Origin: Paenibacillus sp. FSL W8-0186
Lineage (GTDB): Bacteria; Bacillota; Bacilli; Paenibacillales; Paenibacillaceae
NCBI RefSeq assembly: GCF_037969765.1
Contig: NZ_CP150207.1
Coordinates: forward strand, 3,465,001 to 3,529,000
Length of the DNA: 64,000 bases
Reading direction: 5' to 3'
Made by a program: the position numbers and the translations under genes. Shown one piece after another: positions 63,749-64,000 of this stretch. Position 1 is the stretch's first letter; each line of letters starts with the position of its first letter. Under the pieces are notes generated by a model. The model was not told the DNA's origin and did no database searches. It worked only from the letters and a program-made list of their open reading frames with translations.

Positions 63749-64000
63749 TTATTTTCCCTCAGTTATTACAAATGAACTGTCATCAGTGGTGTAACTGCTT
63801 CGTTCCTTAACATAACTTTCAATCCATAACGATATCCCTTGACCGTTTTTATAATTCTGAAAAAACTTTTTAGTTTCTAAAGCAGGAAAAGACAGATAAC
63901 CATATTGCTGAATTAGTTTTGTATTATTCACTCTACCGATTCCTAATAGAGTTGAGTTGATTCCATTTATATAGTGACCAATACTAAACTCACTCGCCTT
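63749..64000 (-). CDS. 3' end of a gene cut by the right edge
   Basis: Open minus-strand frame from the window edge to the stop at 63749, 83 codons; there is no need for an internal start (a GTG at 63931 is the first). Composition is AT-rich like the start of the next gene. The end reads WIESYVKERSSYTTDDSSFV. No family recognised; likely co-transcribed with the large secreted protein. Confidence 0.65.
   Translation of the reverse strand, partial: KASEFSIGHYINGINSTLLGIGRVNNTKLIQQYGYLSFPALETKKFFQNYKNGQGISLWIESYVKERSSYTTDDSSFVITEGK

Overview
The window reads as chromosome of a spore-forming, facultatively anaerobic Firmicute, most likely Paenibacillus or a close relative. Reasons: spoVM, a SpoVIF-like gene and the conserved block rlmN-prpC-prkC-rsgA-rpe-spoVM-rpmB-yloU-yloV-recG in Bacillales order; YesM/YesN-type sugar sensing with CUT1 ABC transporters; copper-amine-oxidase-N-like surface protein; strong Gram-positive ribosome binding sites; yybP-ykoY and Fnr/LexA signals of the Bacillus type. 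No rRNA, tRNA, CRISPR array, insertion sequence or prophage was seen.

Layout. 0-1.5 kb: a secreted protein cut by the left edge. 1.7-6.6 kb: a minus-strand group of solute-binding lipoprotein, YesM-type sensor kinase and NagZ-type glycosidase. 6.7-13.9 kb: fermentation and anoxia genes pflA, pflB, adhE and the Fe-S regulator fnr, with several near-perfect Fnr boxes. 13.9-18.8 kb: YesN-type response regulator, two ABC permeases and a second solute-binding protein that is a paralogue of the first; the fermentation genes therefore sit inside what looks like one sugar-uptake locus. 19.0-22.7 kb: nirB-nirD-nirC (nitrite to ammonium) under two Fnr boxes. 22.9-24.8 kb: a lipoprotein, a minimal FAD protein and its HxlR regulator. 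25.0-30.0 kb: two Gfo/Idh/MocA dehydrogenases and two sugar isomerase/epimerase barrels, divergent from an AraC regulator. 30.0-37.0 kb: TerC exporter behind a manganese (yybP-ykoY) riboswitch, a TVP38 protein, MsrAB, a YitT protein with a structured leader, flavohaemoglobin with an Fnr-like box, a short Crp/Fnr protein.

36.0-44.3 kb is a six-gene surface-polysaccharide cluster (membrane glycosidase-like protein, HEAT-repeat membrane protein, GT2 polymerase, degenerate GGDEF plus pseudo-receiver protein, UDP-sugar dehydrogenase, membrane-anchored barrel protein). 45.0-47.2 kb is an SOS operon: two LexA boxes drive a Y-family polymerase that is sandwiched, with 4-nt overlaps, between two paralogous small helical proteins of unknown family. 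47.3-48.4 kb: an aspartoacylase-like peptidase and the SpoVIF-like gene. 48.8-60.3 kb: the conserved housekeeping block. 60.5-64.0 kb: a large secreted protein with an internal base-composition break, and the 3' end of another gene running off the right edge.

How it works together: pfl/adhE, nirBDC and hmp form an oxygen/nitrite/NO response around Fnr; the YesM/YesN-ABC-NagZ parts form an oligosaccharide uptake unit; the polysaccharide cluster and the SOS sandwich are the least described and most interesting parts.
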